Origin: an uncultured Prevotella sp.
GTDB lineage: Bacteria; Bacteroidota; Bacteroidia; Bacteroidales; Bacteroidaceae
Reading direction: 5' to 3'
DNA: 37,746 nt
NCBI GenBank assembly: GCA_900550365.1
Contig: URRR01000025.1
Span: 1-37,746, forward strand
Shown: positions 26,041 through 34,278 of the stretch, in pieces
Numbering within the stretch: position 1 is the stretch's first letter
Layout: each line of letters starts with the position of its first letter
Program-made: the position numbers and the translations under genes
The notes under the pieces: model-generated
Database searches by the model: none
Seen by the model: only the letters and a program-made list of their open reading frames with translations
What the model was told of the DNA's origin: nothing

Positions 26041-26051
26041 AATAAAAAACA

Positions 26052-27896
26052 ATGAACAAGTATATTAAAATATCATTTCTTTCGTTGGCTGCATGCGGAC
26101 TTGTTACCTCATGTGACTTGGATGCGCCCACGCAGTCAACACTTGACGCCAGCTCGGTTTATTCAATCTATTCACTGGCTGAAGCTGAAGTTATGTCAAT
26201 CCACCAGTCGTTTGCTGAGACCAACTCTTACCGCGGACGTTACCTGCCCTATTATGGACTGAACTCAGACGTGGAAACAACCAGTGGTACAAAGCCGTCA
26301 TATTCAAACTATATGGATGACAAACTAAGCCTTTGTAACTACGCAACGTTGTCAAACAACAGTCAGATGAACACAGACAACAATGCCTATGCAAAGTTTT
26401 ATGAAGGCATTGAACGTGCGAATCTTGCCATTGAGGGCCTGCGCCAATATGGCAACATAGAGAGTAATCCCGACATGGCACAGTTGCTCGGCGAGGCGCT
26501 TACATTAAGGGCTGTAGTATATAACGACCTTCTTAAGGCCTGGGGTGATGTGCCCGCACGTTTCACTCCGAACAACAGTGACAACATGTATCTGCCCCGT
26601 ACAAACCGTGACTCTATCTATAAGATACTGCTTGCTGACCTGAAAGAGGCTGAGGACTATTGCTATTGGCCTAACGATAACGCTATAACAAGCTCAACTG
26701 AGCGTGTAAGCAAGGCCTTTGTTAAGGGTCTGCGTGCACGCCTGGCTCTTTACGCCTGTGGTTACGGCCTTCGTGGCGACGGCTTCCGCCGCAGCAATGA
26801 CCCTGACCTGTCTCAGGATAAGATGTACCAGATTGTAAAAGAGGAGTGTGTTGACATTATCCACAGTGGGCACAACACTCTCGGCGAGTTCAAGGATAAC
26901 TTTGATAAGCTCTGCAAGGACAACGTTACTGCAGGAGGAGAGTCTCTTTGGGAGATACCTTTCTCTGACAGCCGTGGCCGTGTAGTTTATACTTGGGGAG
27001 TAAAGCATAACGCCGCAGACCAATATACCGCTCAGCCTCAGGGTGGCGTAAACGGTCCTCTGCCTTATCTGTATTACGATTATGATGTTGACGATGTCCG
27101 TCGTGACATAACCTGCGTACCTTATGATTGGAGCACAGAACTGACAGACGGAAACTCAAAACAGGAACTGCGCAGCATTGACAAGTGGTGCTTCGGCAAG
27201 TTGCGTTACGAGTGGATGGACAGACGAGTAACTTCAACCAATGATGACGGTGTAAACTGGCAGTATATGCGCCTGGCTGACGTTTATCTTATGGCCGCCG
27301 AGGCTATCAATTATCTTGACGGGCCGGCTGCTGCAGCTCAGTACATGAAGCCTATCCTTGACCGTGCTCTTCCTTCAGACAAGGTTACGGCGCTTATGGC
27401 CAAGTACACTGCAAGCCAGGATGCGTTCTTTGACGGCATCGTTGAGCAGCGTGCGCTTGAGTTCGCCGGCGAGGCTCTGCGTAAGGCAGACCTTATACGC
27501 TGGGGTATCATTGACGAGAAAATGGCTGAGGCTCAGCAGAAGCTCCGTGACCTTGCCAACCGTCAGGGAGCATACGCTGACCTGCCTGAGAAACTTTATT
27601 ACACATATGACACTACATCAGCCAACGGCGGTGAGGCTCTTATTATTTACGGACTGAATCACGGTGATACAGATGAAATCGGCGCAAGTCTGACTAATCC
27701 CGAAACAGGTGAGAAATATGAGAGCAAGGGCTGGATTGTAAGTAACAGCACTCCGGTTATCACTGATGACTATATCAACGGCCTCTACGTCAACCAGCCG
27801 AGCTTGAACTGCCTGTGGCCGATTTGGGACTACTTCATCAACACCAGCAACGGCATGCTGAATAATGACGGAAATTACGGACAGTTGTCTGATTAA
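26052..27896 (+). CDS. SusD/RagB-family outer-membrane glycan-binding lipoprotein (right pair)
   Basis: A 614-residue lipoprotein partner of the right SusC. The lipobox GLVTSC gives Cys21 followed by DLDAPTQST. SusD features include the SVYSIYSLAEAEVMSIHQ N-terminal helix, TLRAVVYNDLLKAWGDVPAR, VSKAFVKGLRARLALYACGY and the conserved EQRALEFAGEALRKADLIRW block. It is paralogous to the left SusD but clearly diverged. The ATG at 26052 directly follows the AACC-rich repeat and an A-rich stretch. A beta-helix lipoprotein gene follows after 39 bases. Confidence 0.94.
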   Translation: MNKYIKISFLSLAACGLVTSCDLDAPTQSTLDASSVYSIYSLAEAEVMSIHQSFAETNSYRGRYLPYYGLNSDVETTSGTKPSYSNYMDDKLSLCNYATLSNNSQMNTDNNAYAKFYEGIERANLAIEGLRQYGNIESNPDMAQLLGEALTLRAVVYNDLLKAWGDVPARFTPNNSDNMYLPRTNRDSIYKILLADLKEAEDYCYWPNDNAITSSTERVSKAFVKGLRARLALYACGYGLRGDGFRRSNDPDLSQDKMYQIVKEECVDIIHSGHNTLGEFKDNFDKLCKDNVTAGGESLWEIPFSDSRGRVVYTWGVKHNAADQYTAQPQGGVNGPLPYLYYDYDVDDVRRDITCVPYDWSTELTDGNSKQELRSIDKWCFGKLRYEWMDRRVTSTNDDGVNWQYMRLADVYLMAAEAINYLDGPAAAAQYMKPILDRALPSDKVTALMAKYTASQDAFFDGIVEQRALEFAGEALRKADLIRWGIIDEKMAEAQQKLRDLANRQGAYADLPEKLYYTYDTTSANGGEALIIYGLNHGDTDEIGASLTNPETGEKYESKGWIVSNSTPVITDDYINGLYVNQPSLNCLWPIWDYFINTSNGMLNNDGNYGQLSD

Positions 27897-27935
27897 AGTT
27901 TCATACCTAAATACTAATATAAAAATAAAAGAATC

Positions 27936-29534
27936 ATGAAACGAAATATTTTAAGAGCATGTATCTTGGGCTTGGGATTCCTTACTCTTGCATCGTGTGA
28001 TGACCCAATGGACGAGATTACAAGTATTATTTATGACAGAGTATTTACGCCCACCGACCTTGTTACGCGCAACATTCAGGATACAAGCGTTACTCTGCAA
28101 TGGAACGCGTCGAAGGGAGCCGGCAATTACACAGTGCAGCTGTTTGCTGACGACAGCCTGTCTTTCGAGGGCGAACCCGACATGACACTTACAACGGCCG
28201 AGACTTCTGTCAACGTTACCGGCCTCTCTTATGACACGCAGTATTCTGCCCGGGTAATGGCCAACGACACTATTGACGCCGACCGTAACTCAAAGTGGAG
28301 CGAAGTAACTTTCAGAACTTCCGCGATACAGTTTATGAACAGCATTACAGAAGGCAACACTGGCGACCGCTACGTAACGATTACCTGGCCGGCTGAGAAA
28401 GAAGTTGCGATTATCAGAGTATTCGTTTACGGCACTACAGACCTTGCTGTGCCTGAGCATACTGTCACTGCTGAAGAGGCTGCCGCAGGAGAGGCTCTCA
28501 TTGAAGGACTTACTCCAGAGACACGTTACGACGTCTACATGTATAACAACGGAAAACAATGCGGCCACAGAGACTTTACGACTATTGCCGACCTTAACGG
28601 CGCAACACTTGTAGGCCCGGATGATGACATAGCAGACCTGCTTGAAAACGCTGTTGACGGTGAGGTATTTGCCCTGACAAGCGGAACGTTCGTATTTAAG
28701 CCGGCTGACGATGCTGATGCTTCTGAAACAGCAGGCTGTGCTACTATATCAAAGAGCATCACTATCAAGGGTATTTATCCGACTAACCGTCCGATCATCA
28801 ACGGTCGCTTCCAGTTAGAAGACGGAGCATCGTTAAGTCTCAGTCAGGTCGTTCTTGACGGTACTGGAACAAGCGGTGACCAGACATTCAATTACAAGAC
28901 TGCCGGCGTTACACATGCTGCACTTGACGTTCAAGACTGTGAGATCAAGAACTATGTAAAGGGCCTGCTTTATCTGAACGTTGCCGCAACGATTTCAAGC
29001 GTTACATTCAACAACTGTTTGATTCACGATATTGAGTGTAACGGCGGTGACTTCCTTGATTCTCGTTCAGGTCTTATCAGTGCACTCAACCTGACTAACT
29101 CAACGATTTACAACAGCGCAACAGCACGTGACTTCATCCGTATGGACGATGCGTCAAGCAATTTCAGTGGAACTCCTGTTATAACGGTTGACCACTGTAC
29201 TATTGACGGTGCTGCCAACGACTCAAGCCGTCGTCTGCTGTACGTTCGTTTCAAGGGCAACGTGATAACGTTCACCAACAACATGGTATCTAACATGCCT
29301 GATTGCGGTCGTGGATTCTCTGACAACAGTGCAACGTCTGAGCCGACCTTCAGAAACAACAACTACTTCAACACGAAGAATCTCACTGAAGAAGGCGGTG
29401 AACTTAAGGCAAGATTCTTTGATACAACGGGATACACTGACGATCCCGAGTATGTTGACGCAGAAAACGGTGACTTCACGATCCAGAACGAGGATGTAAG
29501 TTCTCGTCAGATTGGTGACCCGAGATGGTATTAA
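27936..29534 (+). CDS. Surface lipoprotein with fibronectin-III-like and beta-helix (DUF4957/DUF5123-type) domains
   Basis: A 532-residue predicted lipoprotein (lipobox TLASC, Cys21, followed by DDPMDE) closing the right susC-susD operon. Two fibronectin-III-like modules lie at about 40-215 (VTLQWNASKGAGNYTVQLF; LTPETRYDVYMYNNGK). A beta-helix-like region follows at about 225-440 (LSLSQVVLDGTG, VTFNNCLIHDIECNGG). The C-terminal segment resembles DUF5123 and ends in IGDPRWY. It is paralogous to the protein at 14582-16261, including the GDPRW ending. A pectin-binding role at the cell surface is inferred from position and fold; no active site was recognised. Confidence 0.85.
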   Translation: MKRNILRACILGLGFLTLASCDDPMDEITSIIYDRVFTPTDLVTRNIQDTSVTLQWNASKGAGNYTVQLFADDSLSFEGEPDMTLTTAETSVNVTGLSYDTQYSARVMANDTIDADRNSKWSEVTFRTSAIQFMNSITEGNTGDRYVTITWPAEKEVAIIRVFVYGTTDLAVPEHTVTAEEAAAGEALIEGLTPETRYDVYMYNNGKQCGHRDFTTIADLNGATLVGPDDDIADLLENAVDGEVFALTSGTFVFKPADDADASETAGCATISKSITIKGIYPTNRPIINGRFQLEDGASLSLSQVVLDGTGTSGDQTFNYKTAGVTHAALDVQDCEIKNYVKGLLYLNVAATISSVTFNNCLIHDIECNGGDFLDSRSGLISALNLTNSTIYNSATARDFIRMDDASSNFSGTPVITVDHCTIDGAANDSSRRLLYVRFKGNVITFTNNMVSNMPDCGRGFSDNSATSEPTFRNNNYFNTKNLTEEGGELKARFFDTTGYTDDPEYVDAENGDFTIQNEDVSSRQIGDPRWY

Positions 29535-29598
29535 TATATGAATAGTTGAATAGGTAAGTTAATGGTAATCTTACGCCGTGAGGCGTGAAGATGCACAG

Positions 29599-29632
29599 GT
29601 GGGCCGCAAATTGCGGCCCACTTTTTTATTTT
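29599..29632 (+). terminator. Terminator of the right susC operon
   Basis: A perfect dyad GTGGGCCGCAA with TTGCGGCCCAC (single-base loop), followed by TTTTTTATTTT. It lies 65 bases after the stop codon. Confidence 0.88.
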
Positions 29633-29659
29633 AGAATGTGAGGTAAGCTTCTAATAATT

Positions 29660-29717
29660 CATAGTTCACTTAATCAATTCATAATTCATAATTCACAATT
29701 CATAATTCATAATTCTT
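29660..29717. repeat. AATTCATAATTC-type short tandem repeats
   Basis: Repeated ATTCATAATTCA words, imperfectly tandem, then CTTAGCTCTTAACTCTTAG. A shorter version (ATAATTCATAATTCACAATT) lies at about 22279-22304, just before composite element B. In both places the tract precedes a composite element. Confidence 0.6.
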
Positions 29718-29749
29718 AGCTCTTAACTCTTAGCAGCGTTCCTTACGTT

Positions 29750-29869
29750 CCTGCGGATTTGTAATCCGCAGGTGTGAGTATAAGGATTTTTAATCCGGCA
29801 AATTGATTCATTATTTTTTTATGATTACAAATCCTAATACTCAATTCCGTCGGATTGCAAATCCGCCGA
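29750..29869 (+). repeat. Composite palindromic element, copy C
   Basis: Same four-dyad plan as copies A, B and D, with small changes (for example ATGATTACAAATCC in the third dyad). The 29870-29992 stretch to copy D holds ATAACCACGGTCTTTAT-type short dyads and no gene. Confidence 0.8.
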
Positions 29870-29992
29870 AACTGATAGCTCTCACGACATGTGCTGACGG
29901 CTCTCACACTTCGTGAAGACGGCCTTCATGATGAATAACCACGGTCTTTATCCCCGATAACCATGGTCTTTATTTTGAATAACCTTACGTTT

Positions 29993-30262
29993 CTGCGGAT
30001 TTGCAATCCGCAGGTGTGAGTATCAGGATTTTTAATCCGTCAAATAAGTCTATTGTTTTTTAGGATTACAAATCCTAATACTCAATTTCGGCGGATTGCA
30101 AATCCGCCGATACAGAACAGAAAATCCGCCGAAACAAAAAACGGCCTTCACTGAAAATGAAGACCGTTTTTGTTGTATGTTAATCAGTAAGGCAAATCTC
30201 CTTGTCTGCTAGCTCCTTCCCCCCCCCACAGGAGAGGTTGGGAGGGGCTCCTTCTTGTCTGC
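29993..30262. repeat. Right copy of the long inverted repeat bracketing the 18-kb block
   Basis: Reverse complement of 11910-12212 with few differences, apart from lacking the extra unit of about 33 bp. It contains composite element D (29993-30110), the bidirectional terminator and the GGAGAGGTTGGGAGGGGCT patch, including a run of nine C. It ends two bases before the guaA stop codon. Confidence 0.85.
30136..30173. terminator. Bidirectional terminator downstream of guaA
   Basis: AAAACGGCCTTCA pairs with TGAAGACCGTTTT, with A/T-runs on both sides. It serves guaA on the minus strand and is the inverted twin of the hairpin at 12000-12040. Confidence 0.8.
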
Positions 30263-30264
30263 TA

Positions 30265-31806
30265 TTATTCCCACTCTATTGTCGAAGGCGGTTTTGACGA
30301 AATGTCGTAGCAGACGCGGTTAACGCCCTTAACCTTATTTATTATCTCATTAGATACTTTTGCCATAAAGTCGTAAGGCAGATGCGCCCAGTCTGCGGTC
30401 ATGGCGTCGGTACTCGTGACGGCACGCAGGGCTACGGGATGCTCGTAAGTACGCTCGTCGCCCATGACACCTACGCTGCGTATGGTAGAGAGAAGTACGG
30501 TTCCGGCCTGCCATACTTTGTCGTAAAGAGACTCGCCGTCCTCACAAATGTAGTTGTGCATGTTCTCGATGTAGATATCGTCAGCATCTTGCAGGATGCG
30601 TACTTTCTCCCTTGTAATATCGCCAAGGATGCGCACAGCCAGACCCGGACCGGGGAACGGGTGGCGCTTGATAAGACGCTCAGGCATGCCAAGCTGATAA
30701 CCGACACGGCGCACCTCGTCCTTAAACAGCCACTTGAGCGGCTCACAAAGCTGCAGGTGCATTTCCTTGGGCAGTCCGCCTACGTTATGATGGCTCTTTA
30801 TAACCATGCCCGTGATGCTAAGACTTTCTATACGGTCAGGATAAATCGTGCCCTGAGCCAACCATTTGGCATCAGTTATCTTCATTGCTTCGGCATTGAA
30901 AACCTCAACAAAGTCGCGGCCTATTATCTTACGCTTCTGCTCCGGATCAGAAACGCCCTCAAGATCCTTGAAGAACTTCTCGCTTGCGTCAACGCCGATA
31001 ACGTTAAGTCCGAGGCCCTTGTATGCCTCCATAACCTTGCTGAACTCATTCTTACGCAACATGCCGTGGTCAACAAAGATACACGTAAGATTGCTGCCGA
31101 TAGCCCGGTTGAGCAGCGTGGCACAGACAGAAGAGTCAACACCACCGCTAAGACCGAGGATTACACGGTCATCACCAAGCTGCTGCTTCAGCTCATTTAC
31201 CGTTGTCTCAACAAACGAGGCGGGACTCCACTCTTTTCTGCTACCACAGATATCTACGACGAAGTTCTGCAAAAGCTGCTTACCCTGCTCCGTATGGAAC
31301 ACCTCGGGGTGGAACTGCACTGCCCAGAGAGGCTGACTGTCGCTTGCGTAAGCGGCGAATCTGACATCTGCAGTAGATGCTATGGCGTGGCAATCAGACG
31401 GTATAGCGGTAATTGTGTCACCATGGCTCATCCACACCTGTGAGTTCTCTTTGAAGCCCTTGAACAGCGGATTATGAGCATCAAACGATGTAAGGTGGGC
31501 CCGGCCATATTCACGCGTGTCAGTTTTCTCCACCTTTCCGCCGTTAGAAGCAGCAATAAACTGTGCCCCGTAACATATGCCAAGCACCGGATACTTGCCG
31601 ACAAACTGGCTCAGGTCTACCTTGAAAGCCTCGGGGTCGTGAACAGAATAAGGCGAACCGCTGAGAATTACGCCTATCACGTCAGCATCGTCCTGCGGGA
31701 ATTTGTTGTAAGGAACAATCTCGCAGAACGTGTCAAGCTCGCGCACACGGCGGCCGATAAGCTGCGTGGTCTGCGAACCGAAGTCGAGAATGATGATTTT
31801 CTGCAT
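30265..31806 (-). CDS. guaA: GMP synthase (glutamine-hydrolysing)
   Basis: A 513-residue cytoplasmic enzyme that converts XMP, glutamine and ATP to GMP. Residues about 3-190 are the class I glutamine amidotransferase, with the nucleophile in LGICYGAQ (C78) and the catalytic His in QFHPEVF (H166). The ATP pyrophosphatase P-loop is SGGVDSS (220-226). The C-terminal dimerisation domain ends in the conserved KPPSTIEWE. Length is normal for the family (about 510-525). The gene has its own promoter at 31940-31969 and a leader of about 125 nt in which I see no recognisable riboswitch. Its 3' end abuts the long inverted repeat, so it marks the boundary between housekeeping sequence and the repeat-bracketed pectin block. 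Confidence 0.97.
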   Translation of the reverse strand: MQKIIILDFGSQTTQLIGRRVRELDTFCEIVPYNKFPQDDADVIGVILSGSPYSVHDPEAFKVDLSQFVGKYPVLGICYGAQFIAASNGGKVEKTDTREYGRAHLTSFDAHNPLFKGFKENSQVWMSHGDTITAIPSDCHAIASTADVRFAAYASDSQPLWAVQFHPEVFHTEQGKQLLQNFVVDICGSRKEWSPASFVETTVNELKQQLGDDRVILGLSGGVDSSVCATLLNRAIGSNLTCIFVDHGMLRKNEFSKVMEAYKGLGLNVIGVDASEKFFKDLEGVSDPEQKRKIIGRDFVEVFNAEAMKITDAKWLAQGTIYPDRIESLSITGMVIKSHHNVGGLPKEMHLQLCEPLKWLFKDEVRRVGYQLGMPERLIKRHPFPGPGLAVRILGDITREKVRILQDADDIYIENMHNYICEDGESLYDKVWQAGTVLLSTIRSVGVMGDERTYEHPVALRAVTSTDAMTADWAHLPYDFMAKVSNEIINKVKGVNRVCYDISSKPPSTIEWE

Positions 31807-31939
31807 CGTATTTTAATTATAGGAAATTAAAGAATCTAAAGCCATAACTTAAGGGAATCATGATGATAAGGCAAATACTGCACGGCTGACGGATGCCGGC
31901 TCTTTGTCATTCAGTCTTCTCTTAACTTAATTTCTGTTG

Positions 31940-31969
31940 CAAAGGTACAACAATTTTTCCACATTGCAA
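31940..31969 (-). promoter_or_regulatory. Promoter of guaA
   Basis: On the minus strand the -7 box TACCTTTG (31947-31940) has TTG (31969-31967) 19 bases upstream. The predicted start is near 31933. Confidence 0.7.
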
Positions 31970-31990
31970 TTATAATTGGCTCTCAACTAA

Positions 31991-32728
31991 TCACTTATTG
32001 CTTTCCAGAAAACGCTCGGCCTCTGCCAATGTGTCAAGCTTGCCTACATCGAGCAGACGCAAATCAGGCTTTACAAGGCCTTTTATAACGACCTTGTCAC
32101 ATACCGAAAGATAAAAATCTATTATACCGAACTTGTCAGGAAACGTGTCCATTAACGGGAACAGACACGGCGAAAAAACATGAATACCGGAAAAGGCAAA
32201 CATTCTGCACGACTTTACGTCAAGCCCGGCGTAAGGGCTGCGTACCTCGCCCGTCTCGATATTAGTCCAGCCGACAAGTCTCATAGCGTCATCAAAAAGC
32301 AGGTAACGCTTGGTCTTGCGCTCACTTACAAGCAGCGTAGCGCCATTATCACAATGACCGGCATAAAGCCATTCAAGGTCAACGTTGCTGAGTATGTCAA
32401 CATTATGAATAAGTATCGGACTATCGGCAGCAAACAAACCGGCGGCTTTCTTTATGCCTCCGCCTGTATCAAGCAGTTTATCCGACTCGTCACTTACACG
32501 TATGTCAAGTCCGAAACAGCTGTCATGACTGGCTAAATAATCTATAACCTGAGACGCGAAGTGATGTACATTCACCACAATACGCTCCGCGCCGGCTGCC
32601 TTCAGCCTGTTGATAACGTGCTCAAGTAACGGTCTGCCACCAACTCTCACAAGCGCCTTGGGCATGGTGTCCGTAAGTGGCTTAAGCCTTGTGCCCAGCC
32701 CAGCCGCGAATATCATGGCCTGCATCAT
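31991..32728 (-). CDS. Sugar-phosphate nucleotidyltransferase, MurU-like
   Basis: A 245-residue cytoplasmic nucleotidyltransferase of the RfbA/GlmU N-terminal type. The nucleotide-binding signature FAAGLGTRLKPLTDTMPKAL is at the N-terminus, with LLDTGGGIKKA and the metal-binding IHNVDILSN motif further on. Length and motifs fit MurU, which in Pseudomonas makes UDP-MurNAc from MurNAc-1-phosphate and UTP during peptidoglycan recycling. Its start overlaps the stop of the upstream AmgK-like gene (ATGA), so the two are translationally coupled, as expected for kinase and uridylyltransferase in one pathway. A second ATG follows directly at 32725. Other mannose-1-phosphate-guanylyltransferase-like roles are possible. 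Confidence 0.82.
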   Translation of the reverse strand: MMQAMIFAAGLGTRLKPLTDTMPKALVRVGGRPLLEHVINRLKAAGAERIVVNVHHFASQVIDYLASHDSCFGLDIRVSDESDKLLDTGGGIKKAAGLFAADSPILIHNVDILSNVDLEWLYAGHCDNGATLLVSERKTKRYLLFDDAMRLVGWTNIETGEVRSPYAGLDVKSCRMFAFSGIHVFSPCLFPLMDTFPDKFGIIDFYLSVCDKVVIKGLVKPDLRLLDVGKLDTLAEAERFLESNK

Positions 32729-34275
32729 TGTGCTTTTACCTGTTTAGCTTCCAGAACTTTACTTATATTCTGCTCCCGATGAACAACGCGCACCTCAACA
32801 CCGAACTTCTCATTGATGTGCTCAGCCAGATGCTCGGCCGCGTAGACGCTGCGATGCTGCCCGCCTGTACAGCCAAAACAGAACATCAGACTTGTGAAGC
32901 CTCGCTGCACATATCGGCGCACATGGGCGTCAGCCAGCTTATATACACTGTCGAGAAATGTAAGAATCTCACCGTCATCTTCGAGAAATCGTATTACCGG
33001 CTCGTCAAGTCCGGTCAACTTTTTATATGGCTCATAACGCCCTGGATTATGGGTTCCGCGACAGTCGAAAACGTAACCACCGCCGTTACCGCTATCATCG
33101 GCAGGTATGCCTTTATGAAACGAGAAACTGAATACACGCACGACAAGCGGCCCCTTATTATCATATTTTGAGAATGTGGCCGGACCATCGGAAGGATGAG
33201 CTGTGTAAACATTATTGTCTGACACCTTGAAACCGTCGGCACGACTGAGCGCCGGCTCTTCAATATTGGCGAACTGCGGCAACTCTGTAAGCTGCTTTAA
33301 CACATCCATCAAATACGGATAAGTAAACACATTAAGCTTTATCAGTTCGCGCAGGTTGTGCATGGCCGGAGGTATGCTGTCAAGAAAATGCTTCTTACGC
33401 TCGAAATAGCCACGGAAGCCGTATGCGCCAAGCACCTGCAGCGTACGGAAAAGTACAAACAGACTGAGACGTTCAACAAAATGACGGACTGAAGGCACCT
33501 CTGTATAATTCTTCAATGAATTGTAATACTCATACACGAGTTCACGTCTGAGCTTGTTCGGATACTTTGCCGATGCCTGCCAAAGAAATGATGCCAGGTC
33601 ATAATAATAAGGTCCTTTACGTCCTCCCTGATAGTCAATAAAATAAGGATGGCCCGATGAGTCAAGCATTACATTGCGTGCCTGAAAATCACGATACATG
33701 AAGCTATCTGACTTCTCTGCTACAAGGTCTTTTGCAAAGAGACGGAAGTTTGCCTCCAACTTGAGCTCATGAAAATCAAGTTCAGCCGGCTTCAAGAAAC
33801 AGTACTTAAAATAATTAAGGTCGAAAAGTACGCTGTCCTCATCAAACTCAGGCTGAGGATAGCAGTTTGTCCAGTCCAGTCCGCGTGCTCCGCGAATCTG
33901 TATGTCTGGCAGTTCGCGTATTGTGTTTACGAGCAGTTGTTTTTCCTTATTGTTATACCTGCCGTCAGCCTCACGGCCGCCACTGACAGCATTAAACAAT
34001 GACACCCGTCCAAGATCCTCCTGCAGGTATCTGAGCTCATCGTCAGATACGGCAAACACACGTGGCACAGGCAACTGCCGTTTTCTGAAATGCCCGGAAA
34101 GATAAATAAACGCATGGTCTTCATCACGGCTTGTACCGATGACACCTATCACAGAACTGCCATCGTCACCGGTCAGACGATAATATTTACGGTTACTGCC
34201 GGCTGCCTGTAATGGCTCCACACCGGAAGGAGCAGCTCCGCTCCATGAGTGATATAGGTCTAACAGCTTCTGCAT
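32725..34275 (-). CDS. AmgK-like sugar kinase fused to a RapZ C-terminal domain
   Basis: A 516-residue cytoplasmic fusion. Residues about 5-330 are an aminoglycoside-phosphotransferase-fold kinase: a nucleotide-loop region SNRKYYRL (27-34), a Brenner-type catalytic loop YRDFQARNVM (D196, N201) and FIDYQGG (D214). This matches AmgK, the anomeric MurNAc/GlcNAc kinase of cell-wall recycling. Residues about 376-505 match the C-terminal domain of RapZ (FSFSFHKGIP, FDCRGTHNPGRY, LTGLDEPV, FGCTGGQHRSV), the part that binds RNA and glucosamine-6-phosphate in E. coli. The N-terminal P-loop ATPase domain of RapZ is absent, replaced by the kinase. It overlaps the MurU-like gene by four bases and follows a small membrane protein gene by three. 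Catalysis is inferred; the role of the RapZ part here is unknown. Confidence 0.88.
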   Translation of the reverse strand: MQKLLDLYHSWSGAAPSGVEPLQAAGSNRKYYRLTGDDGSSVIGVIGTSRDEDHAFIYLSGHFRKRQLPVPRVFAVSDDELRYLQEDLGRVSLFNAVSGGREADGRYNNKEKQLLVNTIRELPDIQIRGARGLDWTNCYPQPEFDEDSVLFDLNYFKYCFLKPAELDFHELKLEANFRLFAKDLVAEKSDSFMYRDFQARNVMLDSSGHPYFIDYQGGRKGPYYYDLASFLWQASAKYPNKLRRELVYEYYNSLKNYTEVPSVRHFVERLSLFVLFRTLQVLGAYGFRGYFERKKHFLDSIPPAMHNLRELIKLNVFTYPYLMDVLKQLTELPQFANIEEPALSRADGFKVSDNNVYTAHPSDGPATFSKYDNKGPLVVRVFSFSFHKGIPADDSGNGGGYVFDCRGTHNPGRYEPYKKLTGLDEPVIRFLEDDGEILTFLDSVYKLADAHVRRYVQRGFTSLMFCFGCTGGQHRSVYAAEHLAEHINEKFGVEVRVVHREQNISKVLEAKQVKAQ

Positions 34276-34278
34276 ACG

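Noticed and set aside
30382..31443. A 353-codon open frame on the plus strand opposite guaA
   Set aside because: guaA is unmistakable on the other strand; the antisense translation shows no family signature.
31807..31933. A purine riboswitch in the guaA leader
   Set aside because: No recognisable purine- or guanine-aptamer core was seen in the leader of about 125 nt.
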